From NCBI GenBank assembly GCA_012516075.1, contig JAAYXE010000138.1, positions 1 to 39,872 of the forward strand: DNA of 39,872 nt, in the 5' to 3' direction. The notes below the pieces were generated by a model. That model made no database searches, was not told the DNA's origin, and saw nothing but the letters and a program-made list of their open reading frames with translations. Shown here piece by piece: positions 35,741 to 39,872 of this stretch. This stretch comes from Chloroflexota bacterium. Lineage in GTDB: Bacteria > Chloroflexota > Anaerolineae > Anaerolineales > UBA4823. Made by a program: the position numbers and the translations under genes. Each line of letters opens with the position of its first letter. The stretch's first letter is position 1.

Positions 35741-35786
35741 AATGTCTCTCGTCATGACAAATCTTTATGGATCGAGGCACTTTTAC

Positions 35787-38294
<2,508 letters not shown>

Positions 38295-38329
38295 AAACAG
38301 AGCCAGCGGTCATTGCGCTGGCTCTGTTT
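38295..38329. terminator. Bidirectional terminator between glgP and the second sigma gene
   Basis: AAACAGAGCCAGCG (38295-38308) pairs perfectly with CGCTGGCTCTGTTT (38316-38329) around a 7-base loop. It lies between convergent genes, just after the glgP stop and 20 bases before the sigma stop, and has U-rich ends in both directions. Confidence 0.92.
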
Positions 38330-38349
38330 ACTTTATTGATCCCCGGTGG

Positions 38350-39558
<1,209 letters not shown>

Positions 39559-39670
39559 CCCAATACGCCTTTCTTAAACGCCTTAACTCAGGCGGAATGA
39601 AGTCAGATACAATCGTACAAAACAGGCGGCCCGGCTCCCCTTGCCAGGTCGAAGTACTCCTGTCGCGCAA

Positions 39671-39693
39671 ATAATCAGTGCGGAACTGATTAT
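39671..39693. repeat. 9-bp perfect inverted repeat in sigma gene leader
   Basis: ATAATCAGT (39671-39679) and ACTGATTAT (39685-39693) flank a 5-base spacer. It lies downstream of the predicted promoter, within the leader of the second sigma gene, so it may be an operator or an RNA hairpin. Confidence 0.5.
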
Positions 39694-39812
39694 CTGGGTT
39701 GTATTCGACATCAAATCAGGGGATAATATTGTCTGTGCGGAAGAGTTCAGTCTTTCTAAAACTTCAATTGCCCCAGGAATGGCACTTTACACCAAACTCT
39801 CCGGCAAAGGTT

Positions 39813-39824
39813 GACATTATAACA
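39813..39824 (-). promoter_or_regulatory. Extended -10 promoter for the second sigma gene
   Basis: On the minus strand the sequence reads TGTTATAATG: a perfect TATAAT (39821-39816) with the TGn extension just upstream. No good -35 hexamer is seen at 16-18 bases. The start would be near 39809, giving a leader of about 250 bases. Confidence 0.5.
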
Positions 39825-39872
39825 TATTATTTACCTTAATGATTAGATTTATGTAAGAATATCATTTGAAAC

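Larger units (their letters stand above)
39559..39872 (-). other. Long leader/upstream region of the second sigma gene
   Basis: No gene is seen in these 314 bases. They hold an extended -10 promoter candidate and a 9-bp inverted repeat (both listed separately). The distal end from about 39800 is AT-rich, as expected for a promoter region. Confidence 0.5.

Noticed and set aside
35712..35786. Longer glgP start at ATG 35712
   Set aside because: It would place a good -10 inside the coding region, and ATG 35787 has a GAGG site where the family sequence begins.

Overview
The window looks like a chromosomal segment of a Chloroflexota bacterium, most likely Anaerolineae-like. This is inferred from GC-rich genes with many TTG/GTG starts, Thr/Pro-rich linkers after the lipobox cysteine of several lipoproteins, CHAT-TPR and SH3 surface proteins, two near-full-length RpoD-type sigma factors and an ALDH16-type fused dehydrogenase. 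No rRNA, tRNA, transposase, prophage or CRISPR array was seen.

Layout, left to right. (1) 1-2.0 kb: an AT-rich non-coding end, then a sodium:neurotransmitter-symporter family transporter with a clear terminator. (2) 2.2-6.1 kb: a tight minus-strand operon vWA -> PP2C phosphatase -> Ser/Thr-kinase-like protein with a zinc-finger motif and membrane tail, matching the TerY-P triad. A tyrosine recombinase is divergent from it, separated by a 16-bp GC palindrome. (3) 7.1-15.1 kb: a six-gene oligopeptide ABC operon on the minus strand (oppA-B-C-D-F plus an 87-residue membrane protein). It has a strong hairpin after oppA, an OppC with a large four-repeat outer domain and a probable 5' frameshift, and an 800-base upstream region with a predicted multi-arm RNA fold and nested inverted repeats. 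(4) 15.9-18.6 kb: a membrane HAMP/SpoIIE phosphatase and a DegV fatty-acid-binding protein. (5) 19.0-23.1 kb, plus strand: a VTT/DedA-type membrane protein, then deoC and an ALDH16-like double aldehyde dehydrogenase closed by a perfect terminator. (6) 23.4-25.8 kb: a membrane protein with a pseudopilin-like C-terminal stretch and an LCP (LytR-CpsA-Psr) cell-wall ligase. (7) 26.1-34.1 kb: msrA, then surface and signalling genes on the minus strand (SH3 lipoprotein, CHAT-TPR protease, Vgb-like propeller lipoprotein, a duplicated small membrane protein, an alpha/beta-hydrolase lipoprotein). (8) 34.4-39.6 kb: glycogen phosphorylase between two paralogous sigma-70 genes, with hairpin terminators.

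Functional themes are peptide uptake (opp), phosphorylation-based signalling (triad, SpoIIE phosphatase), deoxynucleoside/aldehyde catabolism (deoC-ALDH), envelope biology (LCP, VTT, lipoproteins) and storage carbon use (glgP). Several gene starts were moved downstream of the longest open frame because a Shine-Dalgarno sequence and family alignment favour an internal codon; these are stated per gene. All functional calls come from motif recognition by eye, with no database search.
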